From DTU052 sp050951725 (GTDB taxonomy: Bacteria > Bacillota > Syntrophomonadia > Syntrophomonadales > DTU052): 64,000 bases of DNA. The stretch spans positions 1 to 64,000 of the forward strand of contig JBMNJO010000011.1 in assembly GCA_050951725.1 (NCBI GenBank). The letters run 5' to 3'. Below are positions 42,155 to 51,099 of this stretch, in pieces (the first letter of the stretch is position 1; each line of letters starts with the position of its first letter). The translations under genes were made by a program, and so were the position numbers. The notes below the pieces were generated by a model. The model saw only the letters and a program-made list of their open reading frames with translations. It was not told where the DNA came from and searched no databases.

Positions 42155-44592
42155 AGGCGGTTGTAATGGCAGGAGGAGAGGGTACCCGCCTCCGGCCGCT
42201 TACCTGTAATGTGCCTAAACCGATGATGCCGGTCTTTGACAGGCCGGTCATGGAATACAGCCTTGAACTGTTGAAAAAGTACGGTATCAAGGATATTGCG
42301 GTCACCCTGCAATACCTGCCGGCTGCAGTCCAGGGGTATTTCCAGAGTGGCCGGAATATGGGACTGAATATCAAATACTTCATTGAGGATACACCTTTGG
42401 GGACTGCGGGTAGTGTAAAGAACGCCGAAGAGTTCCTCGATGAAACCTTCATCGTTATCAGCGGGGATGCCTTGACGGATTTTCCGCTGGACGAGGCTTT
42501 TGAATTCCACCGTTCCCGGGGGGCCCTGGCGACCCTGGTGCTGACCAGGGTTGAGTCTCCTTTGGAGTATGGGCTGGTGCTGACTGACCGCGATGGCAGC
42601 ATAACCCGCTTTCTGGAGAAGCCCTCCTGGGGGGAGGTTTTCAGCGACACGGTCAATACCGGGATCTATATCCTGGAACCGGAGGCCCTGCAGTATGTAA
42701 AGCCTGCCACCCAGTTTGACTTTTCAAGGGACCTGTTTCCGTATTTCCTGGCGCAGGGAAAGCCCTTATTCGGATGTGTCCTGCCGGGATACTGGTGTGA
42801 TATCGGCAACTGCCAGCAGTACCGACAGGTGCATTTTGATATACTGAATGGTCTGGTGAAAGTGGAGATCCCTGGTGAGCGCAGGGGGAATGTCATAGTC
42901 GGAGAGGGCAGTCACATCGCTCCCCGGGTGCGTCTGGAAGGCCCCCTCTATATTGGTGCCAATTCCTATATTGCTTCCGGGGCCCGCATTCTGCCTTACA
43001 CAGTTTTAGGCCAGGGTGCTCTGGTGGAAGCGAACGCATCAATAAAGAGGTCTGTAATCGGGCAGGACTGCCTGATTGGTCCCAGTGCCGAGATTCGAGG
43101 AGCAATCCTGGGGGAAGGGGTCAGGGCCAAAACCCGGAGCTCGATTTTTGAAGGTGCGGTTATCGGTGACCGTTCGGTGCTGGAGGAAGAAGTAATAATT
43201 AAACCGGATGTTAAGGTATGGCCGCAGAAGGTGATTGAAGCCCGCACAGTGGTCGGTGACAGTGTCGTCTGGTCAGAAAAGGTGCCTCGCAGCATCTTTA
43301 CCAGCCGGGGGATTATGGGTGATATGAACGGGCAGCTGACGCCGGAACGATTGGTGCGCCTGGGGCGGGCGATTGGCACACTCCTGCCGCTTGACTCGAG
43401 AGTAGTGGTAGGGTATGACTGGTCGAACGCAGGCCGAATGGCTAAACAGGCTTTGGAAGCGGGGCTGGTGGGCTCTGGGCTGGAGATCATTGATATAGGA
43501 CGGGTCCCGGCCACCACCCTTAGATTTGCAACCCGCGAATTAAAAGGACAGCGTGGATTTCACCTCACAGTAAATGGTGAGAACGTACTGATTCGGGTTG
43601 TCAACCGGGACGGAATCGATCTCACCAAATCTGAGGAGCGCAAGATCGAGAACCTCTTGAACCGGGAAGAGTATCGCCCGGTCAGTACGCAAAGGATAGA
43701 AGAATCCAAGTACCTCCCCGATATGACCCGAGCTTACCTGAATAACATAGTGGAGGCGCTGGATCTCAATCTGATAGCCCGTAACCAGTTTCGGGTGGCG
43801 GTTGGTGCGGACCACCCCAGGATCAGTGAGTGGACAGCCAGGCTTTTGGACCGGTTGGCCTGTGATGTGATCCGGATCGACCGCTCTGAACGGTTACCGG
43901 CGGCCAACGGTGAAGCAGAAGCCATGATTGATCACCTGGCCATCGAGACCTCCCGGACCGGGGCCAACCTGGGTGTCTACGTGGACAATGGGGGCCAAAG
44001 AATCTGCCTTATCTCACCTGAAGGCCAGGTTGTCCGTGACGAGTACCTGCTGGCGGTTACCTCACTGCTGTTCGCTGAGAGTTTCGGTTCAGTGTACCTG
44101 CCGTCCGACGCCCCGCTGGCTATTGAAAGGTTTGCCGGCCAGATGGGTAAAGAGGTAATGAGGACCCGGGCCGCAACTGGAGAGTTCATGAATGAACTGG
44201 TCATGGCGGGTGAATGGGAACAGCTTAGACTATATTGGGATGGTTTTTACCTGACAGGAAGGCTGCTGGAGTTGATGGCCCGCCTTGATGCGAGCCTGGA
44301 TGAACTGCTGGCCGGGATACCCATGTTCTTCTACGATAAGCGGGAACTCCCGATCTCCTGGAAACAGAAGGGAAGGGTGATACGCCGTCTGGCAGAGACC
44401 TCGGCTGGTAATGACAGCCAGAGCCTGGAAGGAATCCGGCTATGGAATGAATCCGGGAGCAGCTTGATCCTGCCGGATGAAGACCGCCCGGTCTGCCGTA
44501 TATATTCCGAGGCGTTCTCTCAGGAGATAGCCCGCTCTCTGAGTGAATTCTGCATAGAGACTATCAAGAAGATATGTCAGGAAGAGGAATAA
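42151..44592 (+). CDS. Nucleotidyltransferase - LbH - degenerate phosphohexomutase fusion
   Basis: An 813-residue fusion. Residues 1-230 are a sugar-phosphate nucleotidyltransferase (AVVMAGGEGTRLRPLT; GDALTDFPL). About 250-370 are left-handed beta-helix hexapeptides. About 385-813 resemble phosphoglucomutase/phosphomannomutase. In that last domain the catalytic TASHNP-type loop reads LTVNGENVL and the metal loop DGDGDR reads VDNGGQRI, so mutase activity is probably lost. Similar GMPP-PMM-like fusions exist in cyanobacteria and Clostridia. The product may be ADP-, GDP- or UDP-sugar for the neighbouring synthases. Confidence 0.85.
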   Translation: MKAVVMAGGEGTRLRPLTCNVPKPMMPVFDRPVMEYSLELLKKYGIKDIAVTLQYLPAAVQGYFQSGRNMGLNIKYFIEDTPLGTAGSVKNAEEFLDETFIVISGDALTDFPLDEAFEFHRSRGALATLVLTRVESPLEYGLVLTDRDGSITRFLEKPSWGEVFSDTVNTGIYILEPEALQYVKPATQFDFSRDLFPYFLAQGKPLFGCVLPGYWCDIGNCQQYRQVHFDILNGLVKVEIPGERRGNVIVGEGSHIAPRVRLEGPLYIGANSYIASGARILPYTVLGQGALVEANASIKRSVIGQDCLIGPSAEIRGAILGEGVRAKTRSSIFEGAVIGDRSVLEEEVIIKPDVKVWPQKVIEARTVVGDSVVWSEKVPRSIFTSRGIMGDMNGQLTPERLVRLGRAIGTLLPLDSRVVVGYDWSNAGRMAKQALEAGLVGSGLEIIDIGRVPATTLRFATRELKGQRGFHLTVNGENVLIRVVNRDGIDLTKSEERKIENLLNREEYRPVSTQRIEESKYLPDMTRAYLNNIVEALDLNLIARNQFRVAVGADHPRISEWTARLLDRLACDVIRIDRSERLPAANGEAEAMIDHLAIETSRTGANLGVYVDNGGQRICLISPEGQVVRDEYLLAVTSLLFAESFGSVYLPSDAPLAIERFAGQMGKEVMRTRAATGEFMNELVMAGEWEQLRLYWDGFYLTGRLLELMARLDASLDELLAGIPMFFYDKRELPISWKQKGRVIRRLAETSAGNDSQSLEGIRLWNESGSSLILPDEDRPVCRIYSEAFSQEIARSLSEFCIETIKKICQEEE

Positions 44593-44663
44593 ACTGTGGG
44601 GGATAGATTTTCGCGGGTTTACCCATGCTAAATAATGAATAATGCTGGATTGGAGGTACAAAC

Positions 44664-45659
44664 ATGCCTGAGTTAAGGCAGGACCCGCTTAGTCAGCGTT
44701 GGATCATTATATCCACTGAACGGGCCAAACGGCCCCAGGATTTCAAACTGAAGCCGGTTGAATCCCACTCGGGTGACTGTGTATTCTGTGCCGGTAATGA
44801 AGAAAAGACCCCTCCTGAGATCTGGTCCTACCGTTCTCCTGGGACTGCCAAGGACCAACCGGGGTGGTGGGTGCGGACTATCCCCAATAAGTTCCCGGCC
44901 CTGGGCATCGAGGGTCAGCTTAATGAGAGTGTGATGGGGCTCCATAAAACACTGAATGGCATTGGTGCCCATGAGGTGATAGTTGAAACCCCCAAACATC
45001 AGGTCGAGTTCTTCCACCACCCGGCACAGCAGATGGAAGAGATTATAAGGATGTGGCGGGACCGGCACCTCGATCTAAGGCAGGACCGCCGGCTAAAATA
45101 CGTTCTGGTTTTCAAAAACGAGGGTCAGGAAGCCGGTGCCTCACTGGAGCACGCACATAGTCAGCTTATTGCGCTGCCCCTGCTGCCCAAGGCGGTAGAG
45201 GAAGAAATCAAAGGCATTAAGCGGCACCTGGAAGCAACCAACCGGTGCATATTCTGTGATATGGTCTACCAGGAACAGCATGATCAAGCCCGGATAGTTG
45301 CTGACTCAGAAAACATGCTCGCCTTTTGCCCGTATGCCTCCCGTTTTCCTTTCGAAACCTGGATAGTGCCCAAACGGCATGAGCCTGATTTCGGCCTGAT
45401 CCCGGAAAACGAGATTAAGGATTTAGGGAAGACAATGAGAGAGGTCTTTGTGAAACTCTCGCAGGCACTGGGGAGCCCACCCTATAACCTCTTGCTGCAC
45501 TCAACTCCAGTCAATACGGATATCGGGGTTTCGTATCATTGGCATATAGAGATTCTTCCTCGTTTGACCAAAGCAGCTGGATTTGAATTTGGTACCGATT
45601 ACTTTATCAATCCTACTCCTCCCGAGATGGCAGCCGAATCACTGAAACGTTATCACTGA
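44664..45659 (+). CDS. galT: Galactose-1-phosphate uridylyltransferase-like protein
   Basis: A 331-residue HIT-superfamily nucleotidyltransferase. The N-terminus is the GalT type (LRQDPLSQRWIIISTERAKR). The nucleophile histidine lies in EHAHSQLIALP (about residues 163-173), and zinc ligands fit CVFCAGNEE and CIFCDMVYQE. With glycogen genes and no visible galK or galE, it may exchange nucleotidyl groups between glucose-1-P, galactose-1-P or related sugars; ADP-glucose chemistry is possible. ATG 44664 follows TGGAGGT. Confidence 0.88.
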   Translation: MPELRQDPLSQRWIIISTERAKRPQDFKLKPVESHSGDCVFCAGNEEKTPPEIWSYRSPGTAKDQPGWWVRTIPNKFPALGIEGQLNESVMGLHKTLNGIGAHEVIVETPKHQVEFFHHPAQQMEEIIRMWRDRHLDLRQDRRLKYVLVFKNEGQEAGASLEHAHSQLIALPLLPKAVEEEIKGIKRHLEATNRCIFCDMVYQEQHDQARIVADSENMLAFCPYASRFPFETWIVPKRHEPDFGLIPENEIKDLGKTMREVFVKLSQALGSPPYNLLLHSTPVNTDIGVSYHWHIEILPRLTKAAGFEFGTDYFINPTPPEMAAESLKRYH

Positions 45660-45721
45660 TCAGTAATCGAGAGAGACAGCCTGGAAGTCTGGAGGGTTTG
45701 AAAGGAGCGATTTATAAGCAG

Positions 45722-47176
45722 ATGAAGATACTGATAGCTGCAGCAGAGATGACACCGTTTGCGAAGACCGGCGGGCTGGCAGACGTTGTGGGATCTCTGC
45801 CCAAGGCGCTGAAAAACCTGGGACACGATGTCAGGGTAGTCATCCCCTGTTACAAGCAGATTACGGAAGGAGATTACCTGACCGATCTGCCCGTCCCCAT
45901 GGATGGTCATCTGGAAACTGCCATTATTCGCTATACTGCCATTAACGCCCGCACCGGAGAGATACCGGTTTACCTGGCGGACAATCACAAGTACTTCTAC
46001 CGGGATCGGATGTATGGCTTTAATGATGAGTTTGACCGCTTTAACTTCTTCACCAAAGCCAGTCTGGCGATGCTCCCTTATATAGGCTTTCAGCCGGACG
46101 TGATCCACTGCAACGACTGGCATGCAGCTTTAATTCCGCTGTTTCTTAAGGTTAAATTCATGGAGGAACCGTACTATCAGAAGATTGCCACCGTCTTTAC
46201 TGTACACAACCTCCAGTACCAGGGAAGGTTCCCCCGGGGAGTTTTGAATTCATTGGCTCTGGATGATTCCTTCTTTACTCCCGAGGAACTTGAATATTAC
46301 GGGGAAGTTAACTTCATGAAAGCCGGACTCTTATATGGTGACGTCCTGAACACGGTCAGCAAAAAATATGCGACAGAGATCCAGACCCCGGAAATGGGAG
46401 AAGGGTTGGATGGACTGCTTAGAAAACGGGCCCTGGACCTGCACGGTATTCTGAATGGTTTGGATTACGATGAGTTCAATCCCAGTAAGGATGAGAAGAT
46501 CTATGTAAAATACGATGCTAATTCACTGGAGAAGAAACGGGAAAACAAATACCGCTTGCAGAAAGAACTGGGCCTCAGTATGGGAGATGTTCCTCTGGTG
46601 GGGATAATCACCCGCCTGGCCTCTCAGAAGGGGTTAGATCTGATGGCGGCAGTGATTGATCAGATCATGGGCCTGGGAATCCAGCTGGTACTGTTGGGTA
46701 CCGGAGAGGACTATTATGAGAAACTGTTTGCGGAAGTCAAGATGCGTTATCCGCAGCAGACTTCGATTAATCTTGGATTTGACGCCGTATTGGCCCAAAA
46801 GATCTATGCCGGCTCGGACATTTTCCTGATGCCTTCACGGTTCGAGCCTTGCGGACTCGGCCAGTTGATCTCCCTGCGTTATGGCACCATACCGGTGGTC
46901 AGGCGGACCGGAGGACTTGAAGATACCATCAAGAACTACGACCCGGAGACTGGCTACGGCAACGGCTTTGATTTTGTGGAGTATGTTCCGGACAAATTCC
47001 TGGATGCCATCAGCCGGGCGGTCAACCTTTATCGAAACAACCCGGAGGCCTGGAATAAGCTGATTCATTTGGCCATGAATATGGACTTCTCCTGGAACCG
47101 TTCCGCTATCAAGTACCTGGAGCTATATGAAAGGGCGATTACCAAACGCAAGCAGAATATAACCAAGGCTGTTTGA
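45722..47176 (+). CDS. glgA: Glycogen synthase (GT5)
   Basis: A 484-residue GT5 enzyme elongating alpha-1,4-glucan from ADP-glucose. The N-terminal KTGGLADVVGSLPKAL loop binds the donor; NDWHAALIPLFLK and SRFEPCGLGQLISLRYGTIP (E-x7-E region) are intact, as is VRRTGGLEDTI. ATG 45722 is the normal family start (MKILIAAAEMTPFAKTGG), though AAAGGAG lies 14 nt upstream; the in-frame TTG at 45698 is crowded by its own site. Confidence 0.95.
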   Translation: MKILIAAAEMTPFAKTGGLADVVGSLPKALKNLGHDVRVVIPCYKQITEGDYLTDLPVPMDGHLETAIIRYTAINARTGEIPVYLADNHKYFYRDRMYGFNDEFDRFNFFTKASLAMLPYIGFQPDVIHCNDWHAALIPLFLKVKFMEEPYYQKIATVFTVHNLQYQGRFPRGVLNSLALDDSFFTPEELEYYGEVNFMKAGLLYGDVLNTVSKKYATEIQTPEMGEGLDGLLRKRALDLHGILNGLDYDEFNPSKDEKIYVKYDANSLEKKRENKYRLQKELGLSMGDVPLVGIITRLASQKGLDLMAAVIDQIMGLGIQLVLLGTGEDYYEKLFAEVKMRYPQQTSINLGFDAVLAQKIYAGSDIFLMPSRFEPCGLGQLISLRYGTIPVVRRTGGLEDTIKNYDPETGYGNGFDFVEYVPDKFLDAISRAVNLYRNNPEAWNKLIHLAMNMDFSWNRSAIKYLELYERAITKRKQNITKAV

Positions 47177-47196
47177 AAAAATCAGAAATAAACCAA

Positions 47197-47246
47197 AGGG
47201 GGCATATTTTGCATGGTGCATGCCAGATAACGCCCCCTGTTTGTAT
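47197..47246 (+). terminator. Probable terminator after glgA
   Basis: AGGGGGC (47197-47203) pairs with GCCCCCT (47232-47238), with an inner dyad around TGCATGGTGCA, followed by GTTTGTATTT. Confidence 0.6.
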
Positions 47247-47248
47247 TT

Positions 47249-47306
47249 CGGGGACACCATACTAAATTATTTTGGCGCGCCAAAAAAATATAGAATGGTG
47301 TCCCCG
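47249..47306. repeat. GGGGACACCAT palindrome with inner GGCGCGCC core
   Basis: CGGGGACACCAT (47249-47260) pairs with ATGGTGTCCCCG (47295-47306). In the loop a second palindrome, TTTTGGCGCGCCAAAA (47271-47286), stands alone. It lies between glgA and the CBS-domain gene, where no promoter was identified. Confidence 0.8.
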
Positions 47307-47427
47307 ATGTACCCCAAAATAGGTGTTCAGCGCCCCTGTTATTTTCAATCTTTCTTGCGGCATTCTAAGTAATTAGCTGATATTATAGAATTACAAGTGA
47401 ATCATTTTTGAGAGGAGGGAGGAGGTA

Positions 47428-47823
47428 GTGACCAGGATAAAAGACGTTATGTCAAGCCCAGTAATAACAGTTTCACCCAGACACTCCATACAAGAGGCTC
47501 TCGAGATAATGCGTGATAATGATACCCGACGCCTGCCGGTAATTGACAGGGGCAAACTGGTGGGGATGCTGGTACAACATGATATAGAGAACGCATTGCG
47601 CAGTCCCGGCCGGATCCCGCATACACCGGTAGAATGGGTCATGACCAAAAAAGTCCGTTATGTCTCTCCAGAAGACACGATACCTGAGGCGGCCCGTATA
47701 ATGAGAAGCCATAAAATTAGTGCCCTGCCAGTAATAGATGCTGGGAAACTGGTCGGAATCATAACAGATACAGACCTGCTGCAGGTTTTAATAAACCTTC
47801 TTGAACCTACTGAGCCCAACTGA
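47428..47823 (+). CDS. CBS-domain pair protein
   Basis: A 131-residue protein made of two CBS domains: VMSSPVITVSPRHSIQEALE...RRLPVIDRGKLVGML, and VMTKKVRYVSPEDTIPEAAR...SALPVIDAGKLVGIIT. Such Bateman modules bind adenine nucleotides and report energy or second-messenger level. No effector domain is attached. GTG 47428 follows GGAGGGAGGAGG, an unusually strong site. No partner is obvious; two structured RNAs follow. Confidence 0.9.
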   Translation: MTRIKDVMSSPVITVSPRHSIQEALEIMRDNDTRRLPVIDRGKLVGMLVQHDIENALRSPGRIPHTPVEWVMTKKVRYVSPEDTIPEAARIMRSHKISALPVIDAGKLVGIITDTDLLQVLINLLEPTEPN

Positions 47824-47921
47824 CTACCATAACCAAAGGAATGGGAATCCAAAGAGTGAGTTGGATGTTGACAATAAAGCTTTGAATGTGTGATGTACTG
47901 AAGATATGCACATAAAAAATA

Positions 47922-48121
47922 GAAGGCCCACAAGCAATCTATATCAAAACCGGTGAAAACCGAATCTGAAGCTCTACAAAAGAGCAGGAAGCTTGTGGGC
48001 CTCATGGAAGCCAGCGACGAATACTCCTAAAAAGGAGCGGTCAGGAATTATTCCACCCGAAGGGGAGACCTGAACTTTTAAGTCCGAAGACTGTCGCTGG
48101 CTTCTGAGTATATTATGACCA
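47922..48121 (+). ncRNA. Structured RNA candidate, copy 1 of a tandem pair
   Basis: Two long helices follow each other. Helix A: GGCCCACAAGC (47925-47935) with GCTTGTGGGCC (about 47991-48001), enclosing the small hairpin GCTCTACAAAAGAGC. Helix B: GAAGCCAGCGAC (48006-48017) with GTCGCTGGCTTC (48093-48104), enclosing CTCC-TAAAAA-GGAG, TCAGG...CCTGA and AGTCCGAAGACT. The region has no gene. Copy 2 at 48229 has the same plan with base changes that keep pairing. TTGACA lies at 47868, but no good -10 fits it. I recognise no named RNA family. Confidence 0.7.
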
Positions 48122-48193
48122 CTGGTTAAGATTTCTATTCAAAAACAAACGAAATATTTTTGACCGGTTGGCTTGATGATATGCGACCAGGGT

Positions 48194-48223
48194 TTGATCT
48201 CCTTTAGACTTTGGGATCATAAT
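48194..48223 (+). promoter_or_regulatory. Promoter for RNA copy 2
   Basis: TTGATC (48194-48199), an 18-nt spacer and CATAAT (48218-48223). Transcription would start about 48230, exactly where the first helix of copy 2 begins, so copy 2 may be transcribed alone. Confidence 0.55.
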
Positions 48224-48228
48224 CAAAT

Positions 48229-48431
48229 AAGACCCACAGACTTCAGAATCAAAATCGATAAATAAATCGAAATTGAAAGCTCAACTAGAGCTTGGAAGTC
48301 TGCGGGTCTATTGGAGACCAGCGGCTATAACTCCTGAGAAGGAGTATCCAGGAATTACTCCACTGAAAAGGGAAACCTGAACGTTTAAAGTCCGAAGACT
48401 GATTCCGCTGGCCTCTGTCAGTATTATGACC
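48229..48431 (+). ncRNA. Structured RNA candidate, copy 2 of a tandem pair
   Basis: Same architecture as the element about 306 nt upstream. Helix A': AGACCC-CAGACTTC type arm (48230-48244) with GAAGTCTGCGGGTCT (48295-48309). Helix B': GAGACCAGCGG with CCGCTGGCCTC (about 48315-48325 and 48404-48414), enclosing CTCC-TGAGAA-GGAG, CCAGG...CCTGA and the unchanged AGTCCGAAGACT. Both copies end with TATTATGACCA. Between copies the outer helices differ in sequence yet stay paired, a sign of RNA-level selection. Confidence 0.7.
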
Positions 48432-48575
48432 AGGAAACCTTCACTATATGCGACACGTAATTAGCAAAACCAGGGAAAAATTTTGCCAAACCGTTAAAAC
48501 CCAAAGGTGTATACTTTAGCGCCAGGTCGGCGTCTCATTGCTTCTTTACCAACCTAGTACGAATGGGGGGATTAT

Positions 48576-49265
48576 GTGCAGGAAGAAATCATTTTTTCGC
48601 CGGATTACGCGGTAGCCCGCCTGACTATGCGGGCAGGGGAAACCATTATTGCAGAACCAGGGGCCATGATAGGTATGACACCCAATATCTCACTGAAAGG
48701 CCAGATGGCCAAGGGTGGGTTTTTGGGCAGTCTTAAACGAGGCCTCCTGGGGGGTGAATCCTTTTTCACCTCAACATTTACCGCCGAAGGGGATGCGGAA
48801 CTACTGTTGGGAACGGGTCAGCCCGGGGATATCATCTGTCTGGAGTTAAACCAGGAGACTGTCTTTGTTCAATCAGGGGGGTTCATAGCCTGTACTGAGG
48901 GTATCAAGGTTGATACCTCCTGGGGTGGGGTGCATTCCTTTTTCGGCCGTATGGGCCTGTTTTTGCTGAAAATAAGCGGGACCGGAAAGCTCTTTATTGG
49001 GGCTTTCGGAGCCCTGCACCCGGTTGATATTCCGCCTGGTCAGGATTTCATAATTGACAATGGTCACGTAGTTTGTTTCTCGGAGAATACCAGCTTCACC
49101 ATTGATAAGAGCGGCGGTTTCAAGACCTTTTTGACCGGTGGAGAAATGCTGGTCTGTCGCTTCCGGGGTCCGGGCAGGGTATGGCTGCAGACCCGAAATC
49201 CCGGCGCGTTTTCCGGCTGGATCGACCGGTTCCGTCCGGTTCAGCATACCAACGATAACGATTAA
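48576..49265 (+). CDS. AIM24/TIGR00266-family protein, copy 1
   Basis: A 229-residue beta-rich protein of the AIM24 family, known from mitochondrial and bacterial relatives of unclear function. Typical segments: GGFLGSLKRGLLGGESFFTS (about residues 47-66), LSQPGD-like GQPGDIICLELN, and SFFGRMGLFLLKISGTGKLF. No signal or membrane segment. GTG 48576 follows ATGGGGGG. It is followed by a paralogue 13 nt later, so both are likely subunits or variants acting together. Confidence 0.85.
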   Translation: MQEEIIFSPDYAVARLTMRAGETIIAEPGAMIGMTPNISLKGQMAKGGFLGSLKRGLLGGESFFTSTFTAEGDAELLLGTGQPGDIICLELNQETVFVQSGGFIACTEGIKVDTSWGGVHSFFGRMGLFLLKISGTGKLFIGAFGALHPVDIPPGQDFIIDNGHVVCFSENTSFTIDKSGGFKTFLTGGEMLVCRFRGPGRVWLQTRNPGAFSGWIDRFRPVQHTNDND

Positions 49266-49278
49266 GGGAGGATGGCCA

Positions 49279-49959
49279 ATGAATTTAGAGATTCTTCACC
49301 GCCCCTCGTATTCTCTGGCGGTTTTAAAGCTAAACCATGGAGAAGGTGTACAGGCGGAAGCGGGCGCCATGGTTTCAATGACCCCCAGCATTAAACTGGT
49401 TACCGAAATGAAAGGGGGATTCCTGGGATCATTAAAAAGAAAGGTTCTGGGTGGTGAAAGCTTTTTCGTCAGCAACTATGTAGCCGAAAGTGGTCCCGGA
49501 GAGGTGTCCTTTGCCCCTACCGTTCCGGGAGACATTGTGGGTTTAAATCTGAAAGATGAAAGCTATTTCGTACAATCCGGGTCTTATCTGGCCGGGGATA
49601 TGAGCTTAAACATAGACACCAAGTTTGGAGGCGGCAGGTCGTTCTTTTCCGGGGAGGGACTGTTTCTCTTGAAAATTTCCGGAAGGGGAATCCTCATCCT
49701 TACCAGCTATGGAGCTATACTGGAGAAGGTCCTGGCGCCGGGGGAGAAGTATATCGTTGATACGAGCCACATCGTGGCCTTTGAATCCACCGTCAATTAC
49801 CGGGTGAAAAAGGCGGCTTCCGGGATTGTGAGTTCCATCGTAAGTGGTGAAGGACTCGTTTGTGAATACGAGGGCCCCGGCAAGGTCTACATACAGACCC
49901 GGAGTACCCAGAGCCTCATTAACTGGCTGATCCCTCTCTTACCTCCCAAGCAGGGTTAA
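49279..49959 (+). CDS. AIM24/TIGR00266-family protein, copy 2
   Basis: A 226-residue paralogue of the preceding gene with the same landmarks: GGFLGSLKRKVLGGESFFVS, VPGDIVGLNLKDESYFVQSG, SFFSGEGLFLLKISGRGILI and GPGKVYIQTRS. The two proteins differ mainly at the N- and C-termini. ATG 49279 is 7-8 nt after AAGGGAGG; earlier in-frame starts fall within the first paralogue. A terminator follows at 50036. Confidence 0.85.
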   Translation: MNLEILHRPSYSLAVLKLNHGEGVQAEAGAMVSMTPSIKLVTEMKGGFLGSLKRKVLGGESFFVSNYVAESGPGEVSFAPTVPGDIVGLNLKDESYFVQSGSYLAGDMSLNIDTKFGGGRSFFSGEGLFLLKISGRGILILTSYGAILEKVLAPGEKYIVDTSHIVAFESTVNYRVKKAASGIVSSIVSGEGLVCEYEGPGKVYIQTRSTQSLINWLIPLLPPKQG

Positions 49960-50035
49960 TGCCGGATTCCGTTCAAAGCCGTTTATGAATGCAGAGCAGT
50001 TATGTAAACTGCCAGAATAAACTGCCGTCCATCTG

Positions 50036-50062
50036 ACCCCTTCAACAGAAGGGGTTTTTCTT
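50036..50062 (+). terminator. Rho-independent terminator after the AIM24 pair
   Basis: ACCCCTTC (50036-50043) pairs with GAAGGGGT (50048-50055) over AACA, followed by TTTTCTTT. Confidence 0.9.
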
Positions 50063-50189
50063 TGCCTGCATGGTTCCCTTGCGAAAGGTTATTTCGTAGT
50101 TTGATTCCCCTGCGAAAACCTCAAATTATGCTGTTTGAATGCATAAATATGTGGGAGCTGGTTGACGTAGCGTGGTAGCAACACCCTGC

Positions 50190-50290
50190 GAAGGCGAACG
50201 ACGAAAGGGGCGAGCCCCATGGATGGGGCGAGAGGGTCACTGAACATGGACGTGAATTGGACCGGTCCCCCTTTCGTCTCTGCTAGTTGA
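50190..50290. repeat. Structured intergenic element
   Basis: GACGAAAGGGG (50201-50211) pairs with CCCCTTTCGTC (50269-50279); inside, CCCCAT-GG-ATGGGG (50217-50230) forms another dyad. The stretch is more GC-rich than the AT-rich sequence on either side (50290-50400), so it may be a short mobile or repeat element. No gene is supported in 49960-50399. Confidence 0.45.
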
Positions 50291-50399
50291 AACATTATTG
50301 TTTATCACTGAATTATTATCGTTAAACGATAAATTTTTATTGATTTTTAATTAATGTCCGGATACAATAGTTTTAGCAAATGAGTTGGGAGGTCTTTGC

Positions 50400-50852
50400 A
50401 TGTACAAAAGCAGTTTTGTCCACCATCTCACCAAGCATTTGGTAGACATAATGTTCTATGGTGGAATTGTCTGCTGTATCCTGGTGCCGTTTTTGGTCAA
50501 ATGGGGCAGCCAATACTTTGGCTATGAAGAGAGCGTCATACTTCCATTCACTATTATCCTGTTTTGCTCAGGCATTGCTGCAGTTTACATCATGTACAAT
50601 CTCAAGTCGATGTTCAAAACACTGCTGGGAGGAAATCCGTTTGTTTGGGAGAATGTCAGCTGTTTTCGGAAGTTAGCGGTAGCCAGTTTCGTAATTGCAA
50701 TCCTTTACATCGTTAAGTGTTTTTTCTGGTTTACCATAGCGACCGCATTAATCGTTCTGGTTTTTATTATCGCCGGCCTCTTTTGCCTGACCCTGAAAGA
50801 TGTCTTCAAACAGGCCGTCCACTACAAAGAAGAAAACGATTATACGGTTTAA
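50400..50852 (+). CDS. DUF2975-type membrane protein
   Basis: A 150-residue protein with four hydrophobic segments and the pattern GNPFVWENVSCFRKLA between segments 2 and 3, typical of DUF2975 (family recalled, function unknown). ATG 50400 follows TGGGAGG. It is followed by a small XRE regulator, an arrangement common in Firmicutes, where the regulator is thought to control the membrane protein. Confidence 0.75.
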   Translation: MYKSSFVHHLTKHLVDIMFYGGIVCCILVPFLVKWGSQYFGYEESVILPFTIILFCSGIAAVYIMYNLKSMFKTLLGGNPFVWENVSCFRKLAVASFVIAILYIVKCFFWFTIATALIVLVFIIAGLFCLTLKDVFKQAVHYKEENDYTV

Positions 50853-50868
50853 GGAAGTGAAGCTTGAA

Positions 50869-51099
50869 ATGCCGATAAAAGTCAATCTAGATGTAATGAT
50901 GGCCAAACGAAAAATCGGTCTCATGGAACTGGCGGAGAAGATTAACATTACCCCCGCCAATCTCTCGATACTGAAAAACAACAAAGCCAGGGCCATCCGT
51001 TTCTCCACCCTGGAAGAAATATGCAAGGCCCTGTCCTGTCAGCCCGCCGATATCCTGGAATATGAGGAGGATCAAGATGGAAAAGACCTTACAGAATAA
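50869..51099 (+). CDS. XRE-family (Cro/CI-type) small regulator
   Basis: A 76-residue helix-turn-helix protein: VMMAKRKIGLMELAEKINIT, then PANLSILKNNKARAIRFSTL and LEEICKALSCQPADILEYEE, matching YozG-type regulators. It has no other domain. GTG 50857 and ATG 50869 are possible starts. The end overlaps the next gene, pointing to coupled translation. Confidence 0.85.
   Translation: MPIKVNLDVMMAKRKIGLMELAEKINITPANLSILKNNKARAIRFSTLEEICKALSCQPADILEYEEDQDGKDLTE

Noticed and set aside
47868..47896. Promoter for RNA copy 1 from TTGACA at 47868
   Set aside because: The -35 is perfect but no acceptable -10 lies at 16-19 nt, so I did not list it as a promoter.
50089..50295. Minus-strand 68-codon frame in the structured block
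   Set aside because: No ribosome site and it spans the nested dyads; more likely a repeat element.
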